A stretch of DNA of 64,000 nucleotides from Gorsachius magnificus (Eukaryota > Chordata > Aves > Pelecaniformes > Ardeidae): positions 248,001 through 312,000 of the forward strand of contig CM067104.1 of NCBI GenBank assembly GCA_034008185.1, written 5' to 3'. The notes below the pieces were generated by a model. That model saw only the letters and a program-made list of their open reading frames with translations. It was not told the DNA's origin and ran no database searches. The first letter of the stretch is position 1. Each line of letters starts with the position of its first letter. The translations under genes were made by a program, and so were the position numbers. Positions 44,731 through 53,894 of the stretch are shown piece after piece.

Positions 44731-46847
44731 CCGCTCCCGCTCTCCAAAGGCCTGTGAAGATATTTGGGAGCTGGCAGGGCTGCTCCGGCCCCGTGAATGA
44801 GCTCCAGCTCCGCGCTGGACGCAGGAAGAGTCCTTCACCCCAACCTCCTCCTCCTCCTCCTCGCTGCTGGCCAGCCCTGCATTTGGGGGGGCATTGAGGG
44901 CAGAACCCAGAGGGTCTGTGCCCCCCAGCTCGCCCCTGCCCGGCTGCTAGCCAGCCCTCCCCACGCTCGCCCCTTCTTTCCTCTCTTGCAGCCCAAATCC
45001 CTTCCCGCCGTCGTGCTCCCAACGTGGGAAAGGGCCGATCCCTGCCTGGGAGCGGGAACAGACCCAGTCCCCGGGGGCTGCTCAGCCTCCCCCCGCCGCC
45101 CCCAGGGGAGCATGGAGCTCCCCGCTGCCCCCCCAAAGAGGACAGCATCACAGCACCACGGAGGTCGCGGGCAGGAAGCAAGATGAGCCGCAGATCTAGA
45201 TAAAAACATGATTTGGGGGCTCCTGGTGCATCCCTCAGCGCAGAGGGGACCCCAAAAATCAGATCAAGGGTGCCCACGAGCAGGGGGAAAGGAGACGGGA
45301 CCCCAGCGCGCGTCCCCAGCGTGCTCTGCCACCCGGCGGCCACAGCAGCCACCCCGGGGCACCTCCCAACGCCCAACCAAGCCTCCAAATCCGCTGTTTT
45401 CCCCTCAAAGGGACCCAAACCCCAGCAGCACCCCCAGGCTGCGCTGCTCAGCGCCGTGCGTGGCCGGGGGGGACCCTGGGGCTGCCACGGCAGGGGCCGA
45501 GCTGGGAGCTCCCCCCGTGCCGAGCCTGGTAACGTGCCAGAGAAGCCAGCTGCTCCGGATTAGCGACCGCAGCTCCCCTGGAGGCCTGGGCCCCCCCCCG
45601 GAACCCACCGGGTTGGGGATTTCCAACCCCAAAACCACCTTGCGAACAGACAAACGGACCCTTCCCACCTCCGGGCTGCCAGGGCCTCACCCCACCCCGG
45701 CTGCCGGCAATCGGGTTTTGGCGGGGCCAGTTTTGCTGCCCAGGACACAGCGCAAGCGGGCGCTGCCCCCCGGATGAGCGGGCAGCGAGGGACCCTGACC
45801 CCCCCCCTCCGCACCATCCCGAGAGGATTTTATTTTCGGTGCAAGGGCCAACTTCCAAATGAGGCAGGGTTTGCTGGGGGAGCGCTCCCCCCGGCCCGGC
45901 TCACGGCACGACACCATTCCCAGCGGCTCCGGCACAAGGCACGAAGAGTTTTCGTGGCTGGGGGGAGAGCAAGGGGGGGGGCCAGGCAGGAACTCGCGTG
46001 TCAGAGGAAGAAAACTCCGTGTTGGGAGGATTCCCTTTGCTCCAAGCCTTGGCTTGGATTTGAACCCGGAGCTCACAGAAGCCACAGCCTCACCCCTCCG
46101 CACCCTGCAGCCGAAACGGGGGGAGCGCATGGGGTGGGGGGGGCCCAGGGGCATCACGGGGACGGCTTCGTTCTGCTCCCGCAGCCAGGGCAGGATCCGC
46201 CCCGGGGGGTCAGGAGCCGAAAGCGGGGACGCGCTTCCCAGGGGTAGGAACAGGGAGCGGCGAGGGCCGGGGGCGAAGCGCGGGCAGGGCGAGGACGGGA
46301 CCCAGCGCGCGCTTCCACATGGATGGAGGGAGGGAAACGCTCCCGAGGGCTCCGCCAAGCCCCCTCGCCAGCGCCGTTAACGCCCGCCAAGGGCTGAACT
46401 GAGCCCGATGCCCCCGCACGGAGCGTCCTCCGCCGGCAGGGGAGGAGGGAGGGCGAGGGCGGCAGCGGAGCCGCGCACGGAGCATCCCCCCCAGCCCGGG
46501 GGGCCCCGGGGTCCCGGCGTGTGCCGAGCGCCGGAGCCGGCGCCTGGGAGAGGTGTGAACTCCCAGGGGCACCCGCAGGAGGCTCGGCCGCCACCAGCAA
46601 GCGTCCCCAAGCGGGCAGCGCCCTTCACTCCTGCGGAAGGAAGGGCAGGAACCGAGTCAGCGCGGTTCGGGGAGTGGCGCCTGGTCCCGGGGCTCCCGCG
46701 GATGGGAGAGCGGCCAGCAGTCACCCCGCGACACCAACCCCCTCCGATACCCCCAAACCCCAGCGCGGGCCGAGCCAGGGCATGGGGGGAGGGGAGCAGC
46801 CCCCACGCAGCCCCCGAGCCTGCTCTGCCCCCACAGCACCCCGGCAC

Positions 46848-46935
46848 GCTCGTCAGCTAACGAGCAAAACAAACTCCTCGGCCCTTCTCCAGGCTGCAGG
46901 GGCTCCTGCGGGCAAGAGCTCGTTTGCTAACGAGC
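46848..46935. repeat. Pair of 18-bp imperfect palindromes
   Basis: GCTCGTCAGCTAACGAGC at 46848-46865 and GCTCGTTTGCTAACGAGC at 46918-46935 are 70 bp apart. Each has GCTCGT/ACGAGC arms, and the two copies differ at two positions. Function unknown. Confidence 0.7.
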
Positions 46936-48379
46936 GGGGCAGCATCAGGCCGGCGTGTGGGGTGTACGCTGGGGTTATTTTTACCCGTTCACTGGTTTAT
47001 CTTCGACCGCATTTTATGCTCGGGTTCCTGTAGCTGCAGCCAGCGCTCCCCCAGGTCACCAAGCTCGGAGCATGAAGGCAAGGGGAGAGCGACGGGGCTG
47101 AACCCGCGGGGAGAACCCAGCTGGGGCGCGGAGATGCAGATCCCGCTCCTGCCGGGGCCGTGAGTGGGCAGCCCCTGCCAGCGCTGCGCCGAAGGGAAGA
47201 AACGGGCAGCGCCGCGGCCACGACGAGGCCGAGCTTTGGGCTGCCTGCGCCCCGAGCCCGCCAGACACCCCGAGCCCTGCCCACCCCTTGCCAGCACCGA
47301 CCCGCACAACCGCAGCCCCCTCCCCACAGCCCCAGCCTTCCCTTTTCCCCTTCCTGAGACTCCCTTCCCCTGCCCAGCCTGAAGGGATGAGGGGATCTTC
47401 CTCCTCCTCCTCCTCCTCCCGATTCTGCTGGGCTGTGGCCAGCCGGCGCCCGGCCAGCGGAGCAGCCTCATCCCAGGTCTCGGGCTGATTCAGCCCGGTG
47501 AGATCAGACACATCCCGGCATTTCTGCCAGCTCACCCTTCCGGCACTCTGCAGTCCGATTTAATTTTCAGAGTGCACTTTGCTGGCAGCAGCCGCATCTC
47601 GGGAGCCCGGCCAGCTCCCCCCCCGCTCATTCCCCTGGCTACCGGCCCCATCCACCGCGTCCTGGCACAGGAAGAGCCCAGGCGGCCGCACCTGACATTG
47701 GGACACCCCGACAAGGGCGATTCTGGATTATCTGGGATTTTGCCCCAGCCTTGGTCCCACTGCCGTCGGGAAGCAGGCGAGAGCTCGGGAATTCCCAAGC
47801 GGCGCGGGCTGCTCCAGCCAGGAAGGGTTTGACAGAGCCGGGCTCAGCTCCTTCGGGCATCCCCGGCCTCGCCAGCGGGGAGCAGAGCACTGCCCCGCTC
47901 ATTGCAGCTCACGGGGAGAAGGCGAGGCGGCTCAGCGTCCCCCCGCACCCCAAAGATGGGGCAGGGACCCCAGGACCTCGCACTGCTGCCGAGCCGTGCC
48001 TGGGCTCCTGGGGGGGGGGGGGGGGGGCCACAGCCCAGCGCCCCCCCCCCCAGTACTGGGACCAGCAGCTGGCACAGCTGGAACCAGCAGAGCAAGGGGA
48101 GCCCGGCATCGGGCACAAGGCAGCCGCGTGCCCATCGTGCCACAGGCCCGGGCCCCTATAGCAGCCGTACATCCCCCAGCACAAGCCCCTACAGCACCCA
48201 CACCCCCGAACAGGCCCCTATAGCACCCATAGGTGCCCACACCTCCAGCCAGGCTCCCAGGCCCCCCAAGCCCCGCCCTAGCCCCCTTGGGCTGCCAGCT
48301 GGGCTCCTATAGCCCTCACCAGGGCTCCTATACATTGGGTCCCTGCATTCCCCATCTAGGCCACTCCGAGCCCCAGCCT

Positions 48380-48660
48380 GGGCACCTAACCCCAGGGCCA
48401 CCAGCCGGGCCCCCCCCCCCGGGCCCCCATAGCCCCGGGCCACCAGCCGGGCCCCCATAGCCCCCAACGGGCCCCCATAGCCCCAGGGCCACCAGCCAGG
48501 CCCCCATAGCCCCCCGGGCCCCCATAGCCCCAGGGCCACCAGCCAGGCCCCCATAGCCCCCGGGCCACCAGCCGGGCCCCCATAGCCCCCAACGGCCCCC
48601 ATCCCGGCCCCAGCCAGGCCCCCATACCAGGCCCTATAGCCCCCAGGGCCCCATGGGGGC
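48380..48660. repeat. GGGCCACCAGCCAGGCCCCCATAGCCCC minisatellite
   Basis: About nine degenerate 20-30 bp units with the constant core GGCCCCCATAGCCCC lie upstream of BLOC1S1. On the minus strand they translate as GAMGAWLVALGLWG-like repeats, which I do not regard as a gene. Confidence 0.85.
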
Positions 48661-49229
48661 GGGCCTGCCACGGGGCCACGGGGCGGTGACTGCTCCGGGC
48701 ACGCTTCGGTCAGGGACGCCGGGCCCCATAGCTGGTCCCCCCTAGCTGGGGCCACCAGCCGGGCAGCCCAGCGAGCGGCGCAGCCTGCCATGAAGGAGCC
48801 CCTGCCCCCGTGCCCCATGGGCCCCACCCAGGCCCCGCCCCGGCCCGGAGGGCCGGTCCCCATTGGCCCAGAGCAGCCCCCCCCGCCACCCGCCGGGGCG
48901 GGGGGGCGGTGTGGGGGGGCGCGGCGGTGCGTGCGACTTCCAGTGAGCGGGCCCCATGCTGTCCGCTCTAAGGAGAAGCGGCAGGCGGGGCGCATAACCC
49001 GACCGTAGGGGAGGCGGGCTGGGGGGGGCCCTGTGGGGTGGTGCCGTCCCGGGTGGAGGTGATGGTCACGCGCGGCACGCGCACGTCCATGCCGCCGCGC
49101 TGTCCTCGGATGCAGGGGCAACACCGGCGCGGGCGGTTGCCGGCAGGTGGAGCGTGATGTCCCGCCCGCCGCGACCTCACGGCCGCTGCTGCTCACGCGA
49201 GCGCGGCCGGGGGCCACCGCGCCCCGGCC

Positions 49230-49670
49230 CAGACCCCGGCCGGGACCCCCAAACCCCGGGCCCCCAAACCCCGGCCAGTGACCCCCCCAAACCCCCGGTC
49301 GGGATCCCCCAAACCCCAGTCAGGACCCCCCAAACCCCTGTCCAGGGACCCCCCAAACCCCAGCTGGGAGCCCCAAACCCCCTCCAGGGACCCCCCGACC
49401 TCCCAGCCCCTTCCTCCTCACACCCCCCGGCCGGGATCCCCAAACCCCTGGCCAGGGACCCCCCAAACCGCTCAGCCCCCCCCGTGTCCCCCCCAGGGTG
49501 TCCCCCTGTGCCCCCCCGTGTCCCCCCCATGTGTGTGTGTCCCCCCATGTGCCCCCCCGTGTGTCCCCCAGGCCCCCCCCCCATGTGTGTGTCCCCCCAT
49601 GTGTTCCTGGTGTGCCCCCCGTGTGCCCCCCCATGTGTCCCCCGCTGTGTCCCCCCCCCACGTGTGTGTC
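49230..49670. repeat. C-rich low-complexity repeats 5' of BLOC1S1 exon
   Basis: First CCCCCCAAACCCC(A/G)G units with about 20-25 bp spacing (49230-49480), then GTGTCCCCCCATGTG units (49480-49675), run up to the AG acceptor of the next exon. Exons expected here for BLOC1S1 were not found. Confidence 0.8.
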
Positions 49671-49677
49671 CCCCCAG

Positions 49678-50082
49678 GGTGGCGCAGGCCTACGTCAACC
49701 AGCGGAAGCTGGACCACGAGGTGAAGACGCTGCAGGTGCAGGCGGCGCAGTTCGCCAAGCAGACGGGGCAGTGGATCACCATGGTGGAGAACTTCAACCA
49801 GGCCCTCAAGGTGGGGGTCCCCAGTCCCCCCCGCGGCAACCCGGGTCCCGGCCAGCCCCGAGCCCCCCACCGGGCTGCGGTTGGTGGAGCAGGGAGGTGG
49901 GGTGGGACCCCCCCCCCAAATCCCACCGGCAGCTCCCTGACAGCCCCCCCCTCCCCGTCCCATCCCGGCAGGAGATCGGCGACGTGGAGAACTGGGCCCG
50001 CAGCATCGAGATGGACATGCGGACCATCGCCACCGCGCTGGAGTACGTCTACAAGGGGCAGCTCCAGCCCTCCTGCTCCTGA
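49678..50082 (+). CDS. BLOC1S1: BLOC1S1 (BORC/BLOC-1 subunit 1), last two exons
   Basis: Exon 49678-49810 encodes VAQAYVNQRKLDHEVKTLQV through MVENFNQALK. Exon 49972-50082 encodes EIGDVENWARSIEMDMRTIA through YKGQLQPSCS and a TGA stop. Both are near-identical to the C-terminal 80 residues of human BLOC1S1 (125 residues). The protein is a coiled-coil subunit of BLOC-1 and BORC that acts in biogenesis and positioning of lysosome-related organelles. The two 5' exons (about 45 residues) are not recognisable. At 48957 ATGCTGTCCGCTCTAAGGAG resembles the family start MLSRLLKE with about 4 nt missing, but it does not stay open. Either the 5' exons were lost to assembly in the repeats just upstream, or their sequence is damaged. 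Confidence 0.9.
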   Translation, partial: GGAGLRQPAEAGPRGEDAAGAGGAVRQADGAVDHHGGELQPGPQGGGPQSPPRQPGSRPAPSPPPGCGWWSREVGWDPPPKSHRQLPDSPPLPVPSRQEIGDVENWARSIEMDMRTIATALEYVYKGQLQPSCS

Positions 50083-50201
50083 GCCGCCGCCGGGACCCCC
50101 CTGAGACCCCCCCCGCCCCACCCGATAACGGTGGGCCCAGCCCCGCCGCCGCGGCAGCTCCCGGCCGCCCCGGGGACCCCTCCATGGCGGGGAGCGGGCA
50201 G

Positions 50202-50207
50202 AATAAA
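50202..50207 (+). terminator. BLOC1S1: BLOC1S1 poly(A) signal AATAAA
   Basis: AATAAA within GGCAGAATAAAGCG, 120 bp after the BLOC1S1 stop codon. Confidence 0.8.
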
Positions 50208-51668
50208 GCGTGGTTGTGCCGGCGGCGCGCGGCAGCCCTGGCACAGCCCCCTCCTAAGCCCCCTCATCCTCTTTACTGCTTAATTCGGCTCTGGGGGCCC
50301 TTTCTCCCCCGGACAAAGGGCCCCTTCTGGGCCAGGAGGGCTCTAATCCCCCCCCCCGGGGGCGAGCACGGCCCCCCAGCTCCAGGCACTGCCCCCTCCC
50401 AGGGGTGGGACAGGACCCCGGGGGGCTCTGCGTGCTCGGGGGGGGGGCTGCCCTCCCTGGTCCCCCGACGAGGCGAGGGGGGGGTCCCAGCACCCCCGCG
50501 CACCCAAATGTCCCCCGGAGCTGCACCCAGTGGGGGTGGGGGGGGCTCGCCCTGCCGTGAACTTTGGCTGCGGGCGCTGCCCCGGCGCAGGGGGAGGAGC
50601 GGCCGCGGCCCCCCCGGCTCAGACGGCCTCTGCCGCCGCAGCCGGAGCAGCGCCCGGAGCCCTCTGCCCCGCCAAAGGTAGGTGGGGGCTTGGGGGGGGG
50701 GGGAGCTCCCCTCCACCCCCCAACCTGGGCCAGGGGGGCCGGGGCCGTGGCAGCCCCCGCCGTGGGTCTGCCCCATGGCTGCGGTGAGACGAGCCCGTCG
50801 GGTCTCGTGCGTGCCCAGAGCCTGCGCCCTCCAAGCTGGGCAGGGGGCTGCGCCCCCCCCCCCCCGGCCGGGCCGGGGAGACGGGGGGACCCCTCTAACA
50901 CCCCCCGAGGGCAGGGGAGGGGGTGGGGGATGGACCCCCCCCCTCCCAGCGCGTTCATAACCCTCAGCCAGCACCCGCTGCTGGGAGCAATGGGAGGAGA
51001 CCGAGACCCCCAAAGGGGGCTCTGGGAGGGGGACACGCCCCACCCCCCCGGGGGGCTTTTTTATGGGGAAGGTGTGGGATGTGGGGCAGGTGGGTTGGGG
51101 GTCCCAGAGGCAGTGGTGATGGTCGCCTCCCTGGGCAGGTCTGGAGCAGGGCAGCCCCCGCGGGGGGGCTGGGGGGAGCAGCTGGGCCCCCCCCCCCGTG
51201 CTGCCCCGCGTGCCCGGGCCCCGGCCAGGCGCTGACGCACTGCGCCCGGTTAATCCCGGGCACGCCCGGCGACGCCGGCCCTGGCGCGAGGTCGGTGGGT
51301 CGGGGACTCGGCTGGGGGCGGGTGGGGGGTGTGGGGTGCTCGCGCCCATGCTGGGAGGGTGACGTGGGGTGCTCACCCCCCCACACACCACCCCCCTGGG
51401 AGGACAGCGACCACCGCCCGGGGAGCCTGGGGGCCCCACGGCATGGACTGAGACCCCCGCGGGACCTGCCCAAGTGGGGGTCACTCCTCAGCCCCCCCTT
51501 GCCGTGGGGCAGGGGCTCTGGCGGTCCGCAGCACAGGGAAGGGTGCGTGGCTTTACTGGCGAGCGTGGGTTCAACTTGGGGTGCAGGGGTTGACCTGGCC
51601 GGGGGGGTGGGGAGGGGTGGCACGGCCCAGCACCCCCCCATTCCTCTCCCAGCGCCCCGGCCCCCGCC
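50208..51668 (+). other. BLOC1S1-RDH5 intergenic region and RDH5 5' region
   Basis: No coding exon is supported. A candidate non-coding RDH5 exon ends in CCGCCAAAG at 50678, followed by the donor GTAGGTGG, but nothing proves it. A single TTAATCCC (around 51250) fits the CRX/OTX2 core TAATCC. The rest is C/G-rich with no recognisable gene. Confidence 0.5.
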
Positions 51669-53134
51669 ATGTGGCCGTACCTCTTGCTGGCGGCGCTGGC
51701 TTGGGCGCTGGGCTGGCTGGTGCGGGACCGCCAGACCCTGCCCTCCGTCAAGGACAAGCACGTCTTCATCACCGGCTGTGACAGCGGCTTCGGCAACCTG
51801 CTGGCCCGGCGGCTGGCCCGGCGCGGCTACCGGGTGCTGGCCGCCTGCCTGACCCAGCAAGGGGCCGAGAGCCTCCAGCGGGGCTGCGCCGGGCACCTCC
51901 GCACCACCCTGCTCGACGTCACCCGCTCCGACAGCATCCGCCGCGCCGTCGAGTGGGTGCAGGCAGAGGTGGGCGACAAAGGTGAGGGGGCAGGATGGGG
52001 GCTAGGGGGGGCAGGATGGGGACCAGGGAGGTGCTGGCAGGGGCATGGGGGTCCCAGGGAAGGTGTGTGTGGGGGGTGGTGGTGGTGTCCCAATGGGATG
52101 GGGGGGTCTCAGGAGAGTGGCTATGGTGCAGGAGGTTGGGTCCCACCAAGGGATGCGCCGTGGGGGGGGGTCTGGTACAGGATAGGGGGGCCCAGGGGAG
52201 GTGCTGGGGGGGGGGAGGGGGGGGACCCGGCACGCTTGGGACAGGATGGGGGTCCCAGGGGAGGTGCCATGGGGCAGGGACACAGAGAAGGGGCCCGTGG
52301 CCACTGTCCCCGAACTCACACGTGCCACCCCCCCCCAGGACTGTTTGGGCTGGTGAACAATGCGGGGGTGGCCAACCCCATCGGCCCCACGGAGTGGATG
52401 GGGATAGAGGATTACCGCCAGGTCATGGCCGTCAACGCCTTCGGCGTCATCGAGGTGACGCTGCAGTTCCTGCCCCTGCTGAAGCGGGCGCGGGGCCGGG
52501 TGGTCAACACCTCCAGTGTGCTGGGCCGCCTCTCGGCCAATGGCGGCGGCTACTGCATCTCCAAATACTGCATCGAGGCCTTCTCCGACAGCCTGCGGTG
52601 GGTCCCGGCCCCCCCCCACCCCGCCCCACGTCGCCGCCCCACGCCCTGACGGCCGTGCGTCCCGCAGGCGCGACATGTACCACTTTGGGGTGAAGGTCTG
52701 CATCGTGGAGCCCGGCTTCTTCAAGACGGCGGTGACCAACCTGGAGAGCATCGAGGCGTCCCTGCGCCAGCTCTGGGACCGCCTGGCGCCCGAGACGCGG
52801 CTCAGCTACGGCGAGGATTTCTTCCACAAGTGTGAGTGCCTCAGTTTCCCCACCCCACCCCATCCGCAGGCTGCCTGCCCCTGCCTGACCCCCCCCACTG
52901 CCTCCCCCAGACCTCAAGGTGCAGCGGCTCATCATGAACATCATCTGCGACGCGGACCTGAGCAAGGTGACCGGCTGCATGGAGCACGCGCTGGGCGCCC
53001 GGCACCCGCGCACGCGCTACAGCGCCGGCTGGGACGCCAAGCTGCTCTGGCTGCCCGCCTCCTACCTGCCCGCCTGCCTCGTCGACTTCGCCCTGGCCAC
53101 CATCCTGCCCAAGCCGGCCCACCGCGTCCGCTAG
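51669..53134 (+). CDS. RDH5: RDH5, 11-cis-retinol dehydrogenase
   Basis: Four coding exons with agreeing phases: 51669-51981, 52339-52597, 52668-52831, 52911-53134 (TAG), giving 319 residues (human 318). The ATG is followed by an N-terminal hydrophobic anchor ([18 protein letters not shown]). SDR signatures are the NAD-binding TGCDSGFG at about residues 36-43, LVNNAGVA, and the active site YCISK with the upstream SSVLGRL serine. The C-terminal part has [20 protein letters not shown], close to human RDH5, and ends KPAHRVR. It oxidises 11-cis-retinol to 11-cis-retinal in the smooth ER of retinal pigment epithelium (family knowledge). Neighbours BLOC1S1 and CD63 are the same as in mammals, which argues against RDH16-type relatives. 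No damage is seen. Confidence 0.94.
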
Positions 53135-53204
53135 CCCACTGCTGCGGCCACCAGGCCCTCCCCCCCAGGGCCACCAGACCCCCCACCACCACCCCAGCGC
53201 TGCA

Positions 53205-53210
53205 AATAAA
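53205..53210 (+). terminator. RDH5: RDH5 poly(A) signal AATAAA
   Basis: AATAAA within GCTGCAAATAAACC, 71 bp after the RDH5 stop codon. Confidence 0.8.
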
Positions 53211-53705
53211 CCCCCCCGGTGCTGGGTGCTGTGCAAAGCGCCTGCCGTGCTCGTCCCTGCGGCAGCCCCGGGGGTCCCCGAGTGGCTTTGGGGACACTGG
53301 TGGCATTGCCGTGGCACACGGAGACCCCAGCCCCGCTGCAACCACGGGGGGGTGGCTTCCAGGGCCGTGGCCCTCAGGGGGACCCACGGGTCCTGTAGAT
53401 GCGGCCCCGAGCCAAGCCGCCCCCCCCGGCCCCAGCTGCCCCCCCATTGCTCACACAAAGGCCACATGCGTGGCCCCCCCACTCCTCTGCCACCATTCCC
53501 AGTTGGACCAGTCCCCTCCTGGTGGGGAGGTTCCAGTCGTAGGACGGGGCAGCACCCGGGGGCTCCCTGGGCCCTCCAGCACCCACAGGGTCAATGGACC
53601 ACGGGGGGGACCCCCCCACCCATGAAGGACCCCCCCCACCCATGAAGGACACCCCCCCAGCCCGGCAGGCACAGGGGGACACGCAGCTCTACAGAAGCTT
53701 TTCTT

Positions 53706-53711
53706 TTTATT
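53706..53711 (-). terminator. CD63: CD63 poly(A) signal
   Basis: TTTATT on the plus strand (AATAAA on the minus strand) lies about 185 bp beyond the CD63 stop codon. RDH5 and CD63 converge here; the ~500 bp between their poly(A) signals holds no gene. Confidence 0.75.
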
Positions 53712-53894
53712 TCCAAACTTGGGGTTGCACCCCCAGCCCCCCCAGCCCCCCCCAGCACACGGGGAGGGGGCCATGGTGGTGACCCCTGGGGGTTTGGCAC
53801 GGGGGGGGCCCCCCCGGGGAGCAGCCCCCGCGGCCCCCAGAGCCCCCCGCTGGGGGGCAGCGAGAGCTGGGGGGGCCACGGCGCCCGCTGGGGG

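Larger units (their letters stand above)
43482..48956. other. Non-coding region between ITGA7 and BLOC1S1
   Basis: No exon of a recognisable gene is seen on either strand. It begins with the ITGA7 promoter and 5' UTR (G/C-rich with GGGAAGGGCAGG repeats near 43540-43580) and then has short CATCGCACCCC repeats at 43670-43900. AT-rich islands stand out against the background near 44700-44770, 45195-45215, 45820-45840 and 46970-47020. Long open frames here result from GC composition. Confidence 0.6.

Noticed and set aside
48189..49217. 342-codon minus-strand frame with WLVALGLWG repeats
   Set aside because: It is the translation of the GGCCCCCATAGCCCC minisatellite; no known family and no splice structure.
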